This document shows positions 8,650 to 17,634 of a stretch of 64,000 nt of DNA, one piece after another. A model generated the notes under the pieces. That model was not told the origin of the DNA, ran no database searches, and was given only the letters and a program-made list of their open reading frames with translations. This stretch comes from Pseudomonas sp. R4-35-07 (GTDB lineage Bacteria > Pseudomonadota > Gammaproteobacteria > Pseudomonadales > Pseudomonadaceae), in the NCBI RefSeq assembly GCF_003852235.1, contig NZ_CP027732.1:5022001-5086000 (forward strand), read 5' to 3'. Position 1 is the first letter of the stretch. Every line of letters begins with the position of its first letter. The translations under genes were made by a program, and so were the position numbers.

Positions 8650-9078
8650 GGGAGGCTCCGTTTTGCACAGAGCCTTAGTGTCCCTCAAAGCAGGCCGCGC
8701 AAACACCGTTGATTTGTACTGGCATTACCGCCATCCCAACGGCGACGCTGTTTCAGCGTTATGACAAAAGTGGCAAATCAGCGCCGCGCTGCATCGAACT
8801 AAATATTTCGCTATTAACGCACTTGCAGTACACCACAAGTTGAAGTCGAGCCTGCAAGAGATGTCATTTTGACAGCATTTACAAGCTCTTGAAAAAACAA
8901 GCCCTCCCCCACTAACACCTACAAAAGCTGACTCCTTGTTCAGCTTTGAAGGCGTAAAACAAGCCAACAAATGAAAACATTTTAAGGCTCAAGTGTAGGA
9001 GTTCTCCTACACTTGGTTTCGAGCAGCATTGGGATCTGGGCGTACCCAAGGCACATGGAAACCTATGGAGAGTTACCG
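8650..9078. other. Intergenic region between fpr and the LuxR-type regulator
   Basis: This is 429 bases without a convincing gene, locally AT-richer than the surroundings (8700-8990). It holds the divergent fpr promoter and the regulator's own promoter. Its only strong structural signal is the inverted repeat at 8991-9014. Confidence 0.5.
8991..9014. promoter_or_regulatory. Perfect 11-bp inverted repeat upstream of the LuxR solo
   Basis: AAGTGTAGGAG-TT-CTCCTACACTT is an exact dyad with a two-base centre. It lies 65 bases before the chosen start of the LuxR-type gene. Size and symmetry suit a dimeric LuxR-family operator for autoregulation, although the sequence is not the canonical lux or las box. 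Confidence 0.55.
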
Positions 9079-9789
9079 ATGGTCAGATGGCGAAATACAC
9101 GGCTGCCCAAGCTGGAAGACGAGAATGAAATCACCAGCGTGTTTGAAATGGTCGTCAACCACACCTACGAAATGGGATTCCGATATTGCTCATTTACGAT
9201 GAGTCCCCAAGCCCAAAGCAATCAAACAACGCCCGTTCACCTTAGTAATCATCCAATTGAATGGAGGAGTCTTTACCAACAAGCGCACTTCTTCGATATA
9301 GATCCCGTTGTAGCCCATTGTAAAAATAGTGTGCTGCCCGTTGTCTGGGACAAGAAGACTTTTAGGAACGCCCCTCATTTGTGGGAATTGGCCCGATCGT
9401 TTGGCGTTCACTTAGGCTGGACCCAAGCGGTCCATGACTTCCGGGGTGTGTTCAGCATGCTGACCCTGGCGCGTGACAAAGACGAGGTCAGCCCTGAAGA
9501 GCTTTACGAAAAAGCCGGGCAAGTGTTGTGGCTCTGCCATGCGATGCATGCGGTCGTGGCAAAAAAATACGCCGACAAAACCCATGTCAACGCGCCCAGT
9601 AAGTTAACGGCACGCGAAACGGAAGTGCTCAAGTGGTCCGCCATGGGCAAGACCGCTTCCGAGATCGCCGCGATTCTCTGCCTGTCCGAGCGTACGATAG
9701 GCTTTCATATCAGCAGTTCCTTCAAGAAGTTGGGGGTTCACAATAAGATCCAGGCCGTGCTCAGCGCCTCTAAAGCAGGACTGTTTTAG
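9079..9789 (+). CDS. LuxR-type orphan (solo) transcriptional regulator with autoinducer-binding domain
   Basis: The protein has 236 residues. The N-terminal half is an autoinducer-binding domain. The spacing of W, Y, D-P and W in EWRSLY...DIDPVV...PVVW reproduces the TraR/LuxR invariants W57, Y61, D70, P71 and W85. A FGVHLGW segment occupies the later glycine-containing region. The C-terminal half is a GerE/LuxR helix-turn-helix beginning KLTARETEVLKWSAMGKTASEIA. The ATG at 9079 follows GGAGAG at about 6 bases; an upstream in-frame ATG at 9013 would overlap the inverted repeat and has no SD. No luxI gene is nearby, so it probably senses an acyl-homoserine lactone made elsewhere, or a foreign signal. 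The target genes are unknown. Confidence 0.85.
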   Translation: MVRWRNTRLPKLEDENEITSVFEMVVNHTYEMGFRYCSFTMSPQAQSNQTTPVHLSNHPIEWRSLYQQAHFFDIDPVVAHCKNSVLPVVWDKKTFRNAPHLWELARSFGVHLGWTQAVHDFRGVFSMLTLARDKDEVSPEELYEKAGQVLWLCHAMHAVVAKKYADKTHVNAPSKLTARETEVLKWSAMGKTASEIAAILCLSERTIGFHISSSFKKLGVHNKIQAVLSASKAGLF

Positions 9790-9931
9790 CCCTGACAAGA
9801 AACACCGCATGTCATCGCAGTCAAAAAAAAGTAACATTTACGGCCAATTCTGAGTGTTGATGCTGCCCTTTCAGAGGTTGCTTCGCTGTTCACTTAGACG
9901 GTTCCGTCGATTACCCAGAGCCTCCCCCGCC

Positions 9932-11056
9932 ATGCCCCTGCTTGACAGCCCTTTCGCCCAACTCGATTTGATTCGTCAGCCCGAGCAATCCAATGACCCG
10001 CTGCAAGCCTTCGATGCCGCCGATGAGTACCTGCTCAGCCATCTCGCCAGCCAGCAACCCAACGCGGCAACCCGTGTGCTGGTGCTCAATGACAGCTTCG
10101 GTGCGCTCGCGGCCAGCCTTGAAGGCCAGGTGCAGGTGACCTCCAGCGGGGACTCGTTCCTCGCCGCCCAGGGCCTGGAGAAAAACCTGGTGCGCAACGG
10201 CAAAGCGTTTGATGCGGTGACGTTCGTGCCGGCCAGCCAGGTGCCGGTCGGGCCTTTCGATCGGGTGCTGCTCCGGGTGCCAAAAACCCTGGCGCTGCTG
10301 GAAGAACAGTTGATTCGGCTGCACGGGCAGTTGGCGCCGGGCGCCGAAGTGATCGCCGGGGCCATGCTCAAACACTTGCCACGCGCCGCTGGCGAGCTGC
10401 TGGAACGTTATATCGGGCCGATGCACGCCACGCTGGCGGTAAAAAAGGCCCGGCTGCTGATCGCCAGCGTTGCCGATCGACCGGCGCCAGTATCGCCCTA
10501 CCCTACCCGCTACACGCTGGATACACCGGCCATCGAATTGCTCAACCATGCCAATGTGTTCTGCCGCGAAGGCCTGGACATCGGCACGCGCGCCTTCCTG
10601 CCCCACTTGCCGAACAACCTGGGCAGCGCCCGCGTCGCGGACCTGGGCTGCGGCAACGGCGTATTGGCGATTGCCAGCGCGCTGCACAACCCCGACGCGC
10701 AGTACACCCTGGTGGATGAGTCGTTCATGGCGGTGCAGTCAGCCACCGAGAATTGGCAGGCCGCCCTGGGGGCACGTGACGTGATCGTGCGTGCTGGCGA
10801 CGGCCTGGCCGGCCAGCAAGCGCAGTCGTTGGACGTGGTGCTGTGCAACCCGCCGTTCCACCAGCAGCAGGTGGTGGGCGATTTCCTCGCCTGGCGCATG
10901 TTCCAGCAGGCACGGGAAGCCCTTGTGGTAGGCGGCGCGTTGTATATCGTGGGCAACCGTCACCTGGGTTATCACAGCAAGCTGGCGCGCCTGTTCCGTG
11001 GCGTCGAACACGTGGCGGCCACGCCCAAGTTCGTCATTCTCAAGGCGCGCAAATAA
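9932..11056 (+). CDS. rlmG: 23S rRNA (guanine1835-N2)-methyltransferase RlmG
   Basis: RlmG methylates G1835 in 23S rRNA using S-adenosylmethionine. The 374-residue protein has the duplicated methyltransferase layout of the RsmC/RlmG group. The N-terminal half is degenerate. The C-terminal catalytic half has motif I VADLGCGNGVLAIAS (about residues 235-250) and the catalytic NPPFHQQQ motif near residue 305. The opening MPLLDSPFAQLDLIRQPEQ and LQAFDAADEYLL are typical of pseudomonad RlmG. The start ATG at 9932 gives the family length; upstream in-frame codons to 9854 are arginine-rich and not conserved. It ends against a hairpin shared with the convergent cio operon. Confidence 0.92.
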   Translation: MPLLDSPFAQLDLIRQPEQSNDPLQAFDAADEYLLSHLASQQPNAATRVLVLNDSFGALAASLEGQVQVTSSGDSFLAAQGLEKNLVRNGKAFDAVTFVPASQVPVGPFDRVLLRVPKTLALLEEQLIRLHGQLAPGAEVIAGAMLKHLPRAAGELLERYIGPMHATLAVKKARLLIASVADRPAPVSPYPTRYTLDTPAIELLNHANVFCREGLDIGTRAFLPHLPNNLGSARVADLGCGNGVLAIASALHNPDAQYTLVDESFMAVQSATENWQAALGARDVIVRAGDGLAGQQAQSLDVVLCNPPFHQQQVVGDFLAWRMFQQAREALVVGGALYIVGNRHLGYHSKLARLFRGVEHVAATPKFVILKARK

Positions 11057-11089
11057 AAAAAGCCCTGCCTTCTATAGAAGAACAGGGCT
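11055..11089 (-). terminator. Bidirectional hairpin terminator between rlmG and the cio operon
   Basis: An AGCCCTG/CAGGGCT stem encloses a second small palindrome CTTCTATAGAAG. Read on the minus strand it is followed by seven T, giving a good intrinsic terminator for the cio operon. It also overlaps the rlmG stop. Confidence 0.8.
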
Positions 11090-11123
11090 GAAAGAGCCGG
11101 ACCGCAAGGCCCGGATCGGGATG

Positions 11124-11291
11124 TCAGTGTGTGGTAAGGCCCGCCGCACTCATGAACATGCGCATCAGGCTGGCGACGATAAACAGGGCTAGCACACTGC
11201 CGGTCCAGATCATCGCCAACCACCCAAGGCGCCGCCACAGCGGCTGTTTCTCGGCCTGTTCGATGTCGTGCAACGAAGGTTTGCCCGCCAT
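11124..11291 (-). CDS. DUF2474 small membrane protein of the cyanide-insensitive oxidase operon
   Basis: This 55-residue protein begins MAGKPSLHDIEQAEKQPLW and has one hydrophobic segment (WLAMIWTGSVLALFIVASL). It ends in a short polar tail. DUF2474 proteins are encoded directly after cioB in pseudomonads and are comparable in size and position to CydX, a small subunit of bd oxidases. That analogy is an inference. The start has a strong AGGAGGG Shine-Dalgarno located in the 12-base gap after the cioB stop, so translation is linked to cioB. Confidence 0.85.
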   Translation of the reverse strand: MAGKPSLHDIEQAEKQPLWRRLGWLAMIWTGSVLALFIVASLMRMFMSAAGLTTH

Positions 11292-11303
11292 GTCGCGACC
11301 CTC

Positions 11304-12311
11304 CTAGTGATAACCGTCTTCGTGGGTGACCTTGCCGCGGAACACGTAGTAGCTCCAGAAGGTGTAGCCCAGGATGAACGGGATGATGAACAAGGTGCCT
11401 ACCAGCATGAAGCCCTGGCTCTGCGGCGGTGCGGCGGCGTCCCAGATCGATACCGACGGTGGGATGATGTTCGGCCACAGGCTGATCCCCAGGCCGCTAT
11501 AACCCAGGAAAATCAATACCAGCGTCAGCAGGAACGGCGTGTAGTGCGCATTGCGTGCCACGGCGCGGATCAGCCCGTACATGGTCACCAGTACCAGCAC
11601 CGGCACCGGCAGGAACCAGAACAGGTTCGGCAGGGTGAACCAGCGCGAAGCGATTTCCGGGTGGGTCAGCGGTGTCCAGATACTCACGATACCGATCACG
11701 GCCAGCACCACGAAGGCCAGCGGCCGCGCCAGGTTGTGCATCTGTTCCTGCAACTTGCCTTCGGTCTTCATGATCAGCCAGGTGCAGCCGAGCAGCGCAT
11801 ACGCCACGATCAATGCCACGCCACAGAACATCGTAAACGGCGTGAGCCAGTCCAGCGAGCCTCCGGCGAACTGGCGGTTGACCACCGGAATCCCATCGAT
11901 AAACGCCCCCAGCGCCACGCCTTGGAAGAACGTGGCCGTCAGCGAACCGCCGATAAACGCCTTGTCCCACAGGTGACGCTTGTGGTCCTTGGCCTTGAAG
12001 CGGAACTCAAAGGCCACGCCACGAAAAATCAGCCCGATCAGCATCAGGATCAGCGGCAGGTACAACGCCGACAACACCACGGAATAGGCCAGCGGGAACG
12101 CACCAAACAGTCCCGCGCCACCCAATACCAGCCAGGTCTCATTGCCATCCCACACCGGTGCCACGGTGTTCATCATGACGTCGCGGTCAGTCTTGCCCGG
12201 TACGAACGGAAACAGGATGCCGATCCCCAGGTCGAAACCGTCCATGACCACGTACATCATGATCCCGAAAATGATAATCACAGCCCAGATCAGCGGCAGA
12301 TCAATGCCCAT
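11304..12311 (-). CDS. cioB: Cyanide-insensitive terminal oxidase (bd-type) subunit II
   Basis: CioB is the second core subunit of a cytochrome bd-type quinol oxidase in the inner membrane. It has 335 residues with a CydB-type opening (MGIDLPLIWAVIIIFGIMMYVVMDGFDLGIGIL) and many membrane segments. The GFDLG motif near residue 25-30 is a CydB hallmark. The ATG at 12311 lies one base after the cioA stop codon; a longer reading starting at 12413 overlaps cioA and is not used. It is the middle gene of cioA-cioB-DUF2474. The oxidase lets cells respire in cyanide or at low oxygen. Confidence 0.94.
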   Translation of the reverse strand: MGIDLPLIWAVIIIFGIMMYVVMDGFDLGIGILFPFVPGKTDRDVMMNTVAPVWDGNETWLVLGGAGLFGAFPLAYSVVLSALYLPLILMLIGLIFRGVAFEFRFKAKDHKRHLWDKAFIGGSLTATFFQGVALGAFIDGIPVVNRQFAGGSLDWLTPFTMFCGVALIVAYALLGCTWLIMKTEGKLQEQMHNLARPLAFVVLAVIGIVSIWTPLTHPEIASRWFTLPNLFWFLPVPVLVLVTMYGLIRAVARNAHYTPFLLTLVLIFLGYSGLGISLWPNIIPPSVSIWDAAAPPQSQGFMLVGTLFIIPFILGYTFWSYYVFRGKVTHEDGYH

Positions 12312-12312
12312 C

Positions 12313-13752
12313 TCAATTCCCCTTGTGCTGGATGTCGTCGTGGTCGTTGTCGGTGCCATCATCGGCAGCGGACAGCGGACGGGCCGGTGTGCGTTTCTGG
12401 CCAGGACCACCATGGGTCGGCTCAGTGACTTCGTGAATCACAGGCCCTTTGCGCACCAGACGCATCATGTAACCCAGGCCCGCACCGAACAGCGCGAAGT
12501 ACACCACCACAAACAGCACCAGGGTGATGGTCATCTGCGCCAGGCTATGCCCGGAGGACGCATCCGCCGTGCGCATCAGCCCGTAGACCACCCACGGCTG
12601 GCGACCGATTTCGGTGGTGAACCAGCCAGCGAGAATCGCGATCAGGCCGGAGGGGCCCATCCACAAGGCCAGGTACAGGAACGGCTTGGACGTATACATC
12701 TTGTCGCCCCGGCGCAGCCACAGGCTGAACAAGCCGGTGAAGATCATCAGCAAGCCCAGGCCGACCATGACCCGGAACGACCAGAACACCACGGTCGAAT
12801 TAGGACGGTCTTCAGGCGGGAATTCCTTGAGCGCCGGCACCTGTTTATCCAACGAGTGGGTCAGGATCAGGCTGCCCAGGTAGGGAATTTCCACCGCGTA
12901 CTTGGTTTTTTCAGCCTTCATGTCCGGCCAGCCGAACAGGATCAGCGGTGTGGGTTCATTGCCGATGTTTTCCCAGTGGCCTTCAATCGCGGCAATTTTT
13001 GCCGGCTGGTGCTTCAAGGTGTTGAGGCCGTGGAAGTCGCCGATCACCGCCTGGATGGGCGCGACGATCAAGGCCATCCACATCGCCATCGAGAGCATCT
13101 TGCGGATCGCCGGATTGTCCTTGCCGCGCAGCAGGTGCCAGGCCGCCGACGAGCCGACGAAGAACGCCGTGGCCACGAAGGCCGCAGTAGCCATGTGCGC
13201 CAGGCGGTAGGGGAACGATGGGTTGAAGACCACGGCGAACCAATCGGTGGGGATCACTCGGCCATCAACGATTTCAAAGCCTTGGGGCGTCTGCATCCAG
13301 CTATTGGATGAGAGGATCCAGAAGGTCGAGATCAGCGTACCGATAGCCACCATCACGGTGGAGAAGAAGTGCAGGTTGCGCCCTACCTTGTTCCAGCCGA
13401 ACAGCATCACGCCAAGGAAACCCGCCTCGAGGAAGAAGGCGGTGAGCACTTCGTACGTCAGCAGCGGCCCGGTGACGGCGCCGGCGAAGTCGGAGAAGCG
13501 GCTCCAGTTGGTGCCGAACTGATACGCCATGACCAGGCCCGAGACCACGCCCATGCCGAAGTTGACGGCAAAGATCTTCGACCAGAAATGGTAGAGGTCG
13601 CGGTAAGTGTCGTTACGGGTCTTGAGCCACAAACCCTCCAGCACCGCAAGGTAACTGGCCAGGCCGATGGTGATCGCCGGGAACAGGATGTGAAACGAGA
13701 TGGTGAACGCAAATTGAATTCGGGCGAGATCTAGCGCCTCCAAACCGAACAT
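12313..13752 (-). CDS. cioA: Cyanide-insensitive terminal oxidase (bd-type) subunit I
   Basis: CioA (479 residues) is the haem-bearing, quinol-oxidising subunit. Visible family features are the N-terminal LARIQFAFTISFHILFPA, with the H of FHILF as a high-spin haem ligand. The GRQPWVVYGLMRT motif lies near residue 390. The Q-loop region is short, as in CioA/CydA of the cyanide-insensitive type. A long acidic, polar C-terminal tail (AADDGTDNDHDDIQHKGN) is present. The ATG at 13752 is preceded by GAGGAAGACTT. A perfect ANR/FNR box sits 158 bases upstream. In P. aeruginosa the equivalent operon is repressed by ANR and induced by cyanide. Confidence 0.94.
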   Translation of the reverse strand: MFGLEALDLARIQFAFTISFHILFPAITIGLASYLAVLEGLWLKTRNDTYRDLYHFWSKIFAVNFGMGVVSGLVMAYQFGTNWSRFSDFAGAVTGPLLTYEVLTAFFLEAGFLGVMLFGWNKVGRNLHFFSTVMVAIGTLISTFWILSSNSWMQTPQGFEIVDGRVIPTDWFAVVFNPSFPYRLAHMATAAFVATAFFVGSSAAWHLLRGKDNPAIRKMLSMAMWMALIVAPIQAVIGDFHGLNTLKHQPAKIAAIEGHWENIGNEPTPLILFGWPDMKAEKTKYAVEIPYLGSLILTHSLDKQVPALKEFPPEDRPNSTVVFWSFRVMVGLGLLMIFTGLFSLWLRRGDKMYTSKPFLYLALWMGPSGLIAILAGWFTTEIGRQPWVVYGLMRTADASSGHSLAQMTITLVLFVVVYFALFGAGLGYMMRLVRKGPVIHEVTEPTHGGPGQKRTPARPLSAADDGTDNDHDDIQHKGN

Positions 13753-13909
13753 AAGTCTTCCTCTGTCAGGTAATACCGGCTGCGGGCTCGGAGCCTGCAC
13801 CCACTGCCCCCACGGATATGGAGTGTGACGAATTTCAATTCGTTTCTTTTTTTACCCGTCACGTAGGGAATCTGGCCTTTCGGCCGCCAGAACAATCCCG
13901 GTGCGGGTG

Positions 13910-13923
13910 TTGATCTGGATCAA
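13910..13923. promoter_or_regulatory. ANR/FNR box in the cioA-MFS intergenic region
   Basis: TTGAT-CTGG-ATCAA matches the ANR/FNR consensus TTGAT-N4-ATCAA exactly. It lies 158 bases from the cioA start and 148 bases before the MFS start, in a 318-base gap (13753-14070) with no gene. Oxygen-dependent control of cioAB is the likely role; an effect on the divergent MFS gene is possible. Confidence 0.85.
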
Positions 13924-14070
13924 GCATCGTTGAAAGAGTAGTCCCATTTGCGCTGCCCGGTTGTGTGGTCTTTTGCCGCGTGACAGCTTGCCTCACCAGG
14001 GTTATTGCAACTATTTGTTACAACACAATGCTAATCTCGCCATTCCTTTCGGTCTCGACCTGTACTCCCA

Positions 14071-15321
14071 ATGCCTAGTGAACCTGCGTTGCTGTTACGT
14101 CACCACCGCCCCTTCATCGCGTTCTGGCTGGCGCGGATCTTTACCGCCAGCGGCTTCCAGATGCTGACCGTGGCCATCGGCTGGAACCTCTACCAACTGA
14201 CTGGCAATGTGCTGGACCTGGGGCTGGTCGGCCTGGTGGAGTTCGTGCCGCGCGTGCTGTTCATGCTGCACACCGGGCATGTGGCCGATCGCTATGAGCG
14301 ACGCAAAGTCGCTGCCATCTGCCAGACCGTACAGGCGCTGATTGCCCTGTCCCTGGCCATCGGCGGCCTGACCGGCAACGTGACCCGCGAGATGATCTTC
14401 ATCCTCGCTTTCCTGCTGGGCGCCGCGCGTTCATTCGAAATGCCCACCACCCAGGCATTGCTGCCGAGTATCGTGCCCAGCGCGCTATTCCCCCGGGCCG
14501 TGGCCTCGTCGCAATCGGCCCAGCAATTGGCGACGATCGTCGCCCCGGCCCTCGGTGGTTTGCTCTATGCGTTCGGCAGCGTTTGGGTGTACGGCCCGAC
14601 GGTAGTGCTGTACCTGATCGCCTGCGGCTTGACCCTGAACCTGCCTGCGCGCCAGACGCCGCTGAACAAAGGCAAGGCCACCCTGGATTCGCTGCTGGCA
14701 GGGATTCGCTTTATCCGCAGCCGGCCGGACATCCTCGGCGCCATTTCCCTGGACCTGTTTGCCGTGCTGCTGGGCGGCGCCACCGCGTTGTTGCCGGTGT
14801 TCGCCAAGGACATCCTGCTGACCGGCCCCTGGGGCCTGGGCCTGTTGCGCTCGGCACCAGCGGTGGGGGCGCTGTTGATGTCGTTGTGGCTGGCGCGTTT
14901 CTCGGTGGACCGCAAGGTCGGCCGCGTGATGTTCACCGCAGTCGGGGTGTTCGGCGTGGCAACCATCGCGTTCGGGCTGTCGACCTCGTTCTGGTTTTCC
15001 CTGGGGGTGCTGGTGGTGCTGGGCGCGGCGGATATGATCAGCATGGTGATCCGGGCGTCGTTCGTGCAGTTGGAAACGCCGGATGAGATGCGCGGCCGGG
15101 TCAGCGCAGTCAACGGCCTGTTTATCGGTGCTTCCAATCAATTGGGTGAGTTCGAATCAGGGATCACCGCCCATTGGTTCGGCACCGTGCCCGCCGTCGT
15201 CATGGGCGGGATTGGTACGCTGGTGGTGACCGGGGTGTGGATCAAGCTGTTCCCGACCCTGGCGAATCGGGACCGGATGCATGTGCCGGTGGAAGAGCCC
15301 GGGCTGAAGCCCACCGCATAA
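14071..15321 (+). CDS. MFS exporter of the EntS/DHA3 type
   Basis: The protein has 416 residues and about 12 hydrophobic segments. The MFS loop 2-3 motif appears as GHVADRYERRK near residue 70, and the later half contains DEMRGRVSAVNGLFIGASNQLGEFESG, a signature of the DHA3/EntS-like exporter group. Members export siderophores or drugs; nothing nearby names a substrate, since no siderophore genes are in the window. The start at 14071 has no strong SD but fits the family N-terminus (ALLLRHHRPFIAFWLARIF). It is divergent from cioA and appears monocistronic, followed by a REPIN. Confidence 0.85.
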   Translation: MPSEPALLLRHHRPFIAFWLARIFTASGFQMLTVAIGWNLYQLTGNVLDLGLVGLVEFVPRVLFMLHTGHVADRYERRKVAAICQTVQALIALSLAIGGLTGNVTREMIFILAFLLGAARSFEMPTTQALLPSIVPSALFPRAVASSQSAQQLATIVAPALGGLLYAFGSVWVYGPTVVLYLIACGLTLNLPARQTPLNKGKATLDSLLAGIRFIRSRPDILGAISLDLFAVLLGGATALLPVFAKDILLTGPWGLGLLRSAPAVGALLMSLWLARFSVDRKVGRVMFTAVGVFGVATIAFGLSTSFWFSLGVLVVLGAADMISMVIRASFVQLETPDEMRGRVSAVNGLFIGASNQLGEFESGITAHWFGTVPAVVMGGIGTLVVTGVWIKLFPTLANRDRMHVPVEEPGLKPTA

Positions 15322-15343
15322 CCTGAGCCTTGAACAGGATAAA

Positions 15344-15432
15344 TGTGGGAGGGGGCTTGCCCCCGATAGCGGTAGATCAGTCACATCATCCTCGACTGAT
15401 ACTCCGTCATCGGGAGCAAGCCCCCTCCCACA
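15344..15432. repeat. REPIN (GGGGGCTTGC family)
   Basis: A facing pair of REP copies lies between the convergent ends of the MFS gene and the paoC-like gene, which suggests a role as a shared transcript end. Confidence 0.9.
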
Positions 15433-15450
15433 TGAGTTACGCGGTGTGTT

Positions 15451-17634
15451 TTAGAGCACTTTGTCCAGGGTGATCGGAAACTCCCGAACCCGCTTGCCAG
15501 TGGCGTGATAGATGGCATTCGCCACCGCCGCCGCCACCCCGACAATGCCGATTTCGCCCACGCCCTTGGACCCGAGCGCATTGACGATTTCGTCGTGCTC
15601 TTGGACAAACACCACGTCAATCTCACCGATATCGGCATTCACCGGGATGTGGTACTCGGCCAGGCTGTGGTTCATGTAGCGACCCAGCTGATGGTCGACC
15701 TGGGTCTCTTCGTGCAGCGCCATGCCGATGCCCCACACCACCCCGCCGAGGATCTGGCTGCGCGCCATTTTCGGGTTGACCACGCGCCCGGCCGCAATCG
15801 CGCTGACCACGCGGCTGACCTTGATGGTGCCCAAGTCTTCATCTACCCGCACTTCGACAAACACCGCCGAATGGGTGGCCGTGGCATAGCCCTCGCGCTT
15901 CTTGTCGGGCTCGCTGTCGACCTGCACCTCAAGCGCGTCCTCGCCGCTGTCCTTGACCAGTTGGGCCAACGACACACTCACATCGCCGGTGTGCAGTTGG
16001 CCGTCTTCAAAGCGCACGGACTCGGCATCCTTGAACACCGGGTAAGTCTGCCGGGCAACGGCCAGCAGTTTGGCGGTCAAGGCCTCGCAGGCTTGCTGCA
16101 CGGCGGTGCCGACGGACGACACGGTAAACGAACCGCCTTGCAGCGGCGCGGTAGGCAGTGAGGAATCACCGAGCAAAAACACCACGTCCTCCACCGCCAC
16201 ACCGCTGGCCTGCGCCGCGATCTGGGTCATCACGGTGTAGGTGCCCGTGCCGATATCGGTGGTGGCGCTGCTGACGGTGAGTTTGCCGCTCGTATCGAGG
16301 CGCGCCTTGGCGCTGGCTTTCATCTGCATGGCTTCCCACACACCACCGGCCATGCCCCAGCCGATCAACTGGCGGCCGTCGCGCATGCTGCGTGGTTCGG
16401 GGTTGCGCTGGCTCCAACCAAAACGCTCGGCACCTTCGCTGTAACACTCGCGCAGGGCTTTGCTCGACCAGGGCTTGTCTTCGTTCTGGTTACGTTCGGC
16501 GTAATTGATCAGGCGCAGTTGCACCGGGTCGATGGCCAGGGCGCAGGCCAGTTCGTCCATGGCGCATTCCAGGCCGATCACGCCCAGGGCGGCGCCGGGA
16601 GCGCGCATGTCCAGTGGGGTGAAGACGTCCAGCGGCACCAGTTTGTAGGTCAATTGCACGTTATCGCAGTGGTAGAGCATGCCGCTCCATTCCACCACGT
16701 GTTCGCTGAAATCCTCGAAGCGCGAAGTCTGGCCAATCGCGGTATGCCCCAGGGCCAGCAAGCGCCCGTTGGCGGCGGCGCCCATCTGCAAGCGCTGCAA
16801 GGTGCGCGGGCGGTAGCCGAAGGTGAACATCTGTTGGCGGGTCAGGGTCACGCGCACCGAGCGCTTGAGCGCCAGCGATGCCATCACCGCCAGCGGCAAT
16901 TGGTACTGTGGGCGCAGGCCCGACCCAAACGCGCCACCGACGAACGCGGCGAAGATGCGTACCTGGCTCTTATCCAGGCCAAAGACTTTTTGCACATACG
17001 CCTGGCAGTTCTGCGGGCCCTGGGTTTTATCGTGGATATGCAGGGTGCCGTCGGGCTGGTACAGCACGGTGCTGGCGTGGGGTTCCATCGGGTTATGGTG
17101 TTCGATGGGCGTGCTGTAGTGCAGATCGAGGCTGATGGCGGCACCGGCCCATTCGGCCTGGAAGTTGCCACGCGGCCCGGGCGGCGTCTGAGGTGAAGGG
17201 TGAGCCGATTGCTGCTGGGCGATCAGGTCGGTTTCGAAACCTTCCGCCGCGTACTCGATGTCGACCAGCGAGCCGGCATGCCGCGCCAACTCCAGGTTAT
17301 CGGCGATCACCAGGGCCAGGGGCTGGCCGCTGTAGAGCACGCGGTCGTTATACAGCGGGCGAAATGGCGAGCCGTCGGCAGCATCCGCATCGGCGAAGGC
17401 ATCGTCGTAGCTGGCGATTTTGGGGCGATTGAGGTGATGAATGACCTCCACCACACCCGGCAGTGCCAAAGCCCTGGAGGCATCGATGCGCAGGACACGG
17501 CCTTTGGCGATGGTGCTCGACACCACGCTGCCATGCAGCAGGCCGTCCTCGGGAAATTCACCGGCATAACGCGCTTTGCCGGTGACCTTGAGCAGACCGT
17601 CGACACGGTCCAGGGGTTTGCCGATGGCGCTCAT
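15451..17634 (-). CDS. Molybdenum hydroxylase large subunit (PaoC/YagR-like, xanthine dehydrogenase family)
   Basis: This 727-residue subunit binds the molybdopterin cofactor and carries the active site of an xanthine-dehydrogenase-family enzyme. The N-terminus has the family VDGLLKVTGKARYAGEF. Substrate- and Moco-binding segments follow, including FVGGAFGSGLRPQ. The catalytic glutamate is in the C-terminal GSKGVGEIGIVG. The closest recognisable type is PaoC, the large subunit of periplasmic aldehyde oxidoreductase. The start ATG at 17634 overlaps the stop of the FAD subunit gene by four bases (ATGA). It is the last gene of a three-gene operon. Aromatic aldehydes are a plausible substrate but this is inferred. 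Confidence 0.88.
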   Translation of the reverse strand: MSAIGKPLDRVDGLLKVTGKARYAGEFPEDGLLHGSVVSSTIAKGRVLRIDASRALALPGVVEVIHHLNRPKIASYDDAFADADAADGSPFRPLYNDRVLYSGQPLALVIADNLELARHAGSLVDIEYAAEGFETDLIAQQQSAHPSPQTPPGPRGNFQAEWAGAAISLDLHYSTPIEHHNPMEPHASTVLYQPDGTLHIHDKTQGPQNCQAYVQKVFGLDKSQVRIFAAFVGGAFGSGLRPQYQLPLAVMASLALKRSVRVTLTRQQMFTFGYRPRTLQRLQMGAAANGRLLALGHTAIGQTSRFEDFSEHVVEWSGMLYHCDNVQLTYKLVPLDVFTPLDMRAPGAALGVIGLECAMDELACALAIDPVQLRLINYAERNQNEDKPWSSKALRECYSEGAERFGWSQRNPEPRSMRDGRQLIGWGMAGGVWEAMQMKASAKARLDTSGKLTVSSATTDIGTGTYTVMTQIAAQASGVAVEDVVFLLGDSSLPTAPLQGGSFTVSSVGTAVQQACEALTAKLLAVARQTYPVFKDAESVRFEDGQLHTGDVSVSLAQLVKDSGEDALEVQVDSEPDKKREGYATATHSAVFVEVRVDEDLGTIKVSRVVSAIAAGRVVNPKMARSQILGGVVWGIGMALHEETQVDHQLGRYMNHSLAEYHIPVNADIGEIDVVFVQEHDEIVNALGSKGVGEIGIVGVAAAVANAIYHATGKRVREFPITLDKVL

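Noticed and set aside
9013-9078. Earlier ATG start for the LuxR-type gene
   Set aside because: It overlaps the inverted repeat and lacks an SD, whereas ATG 9079 has GGAGAG at good distance and gives a normal family length.
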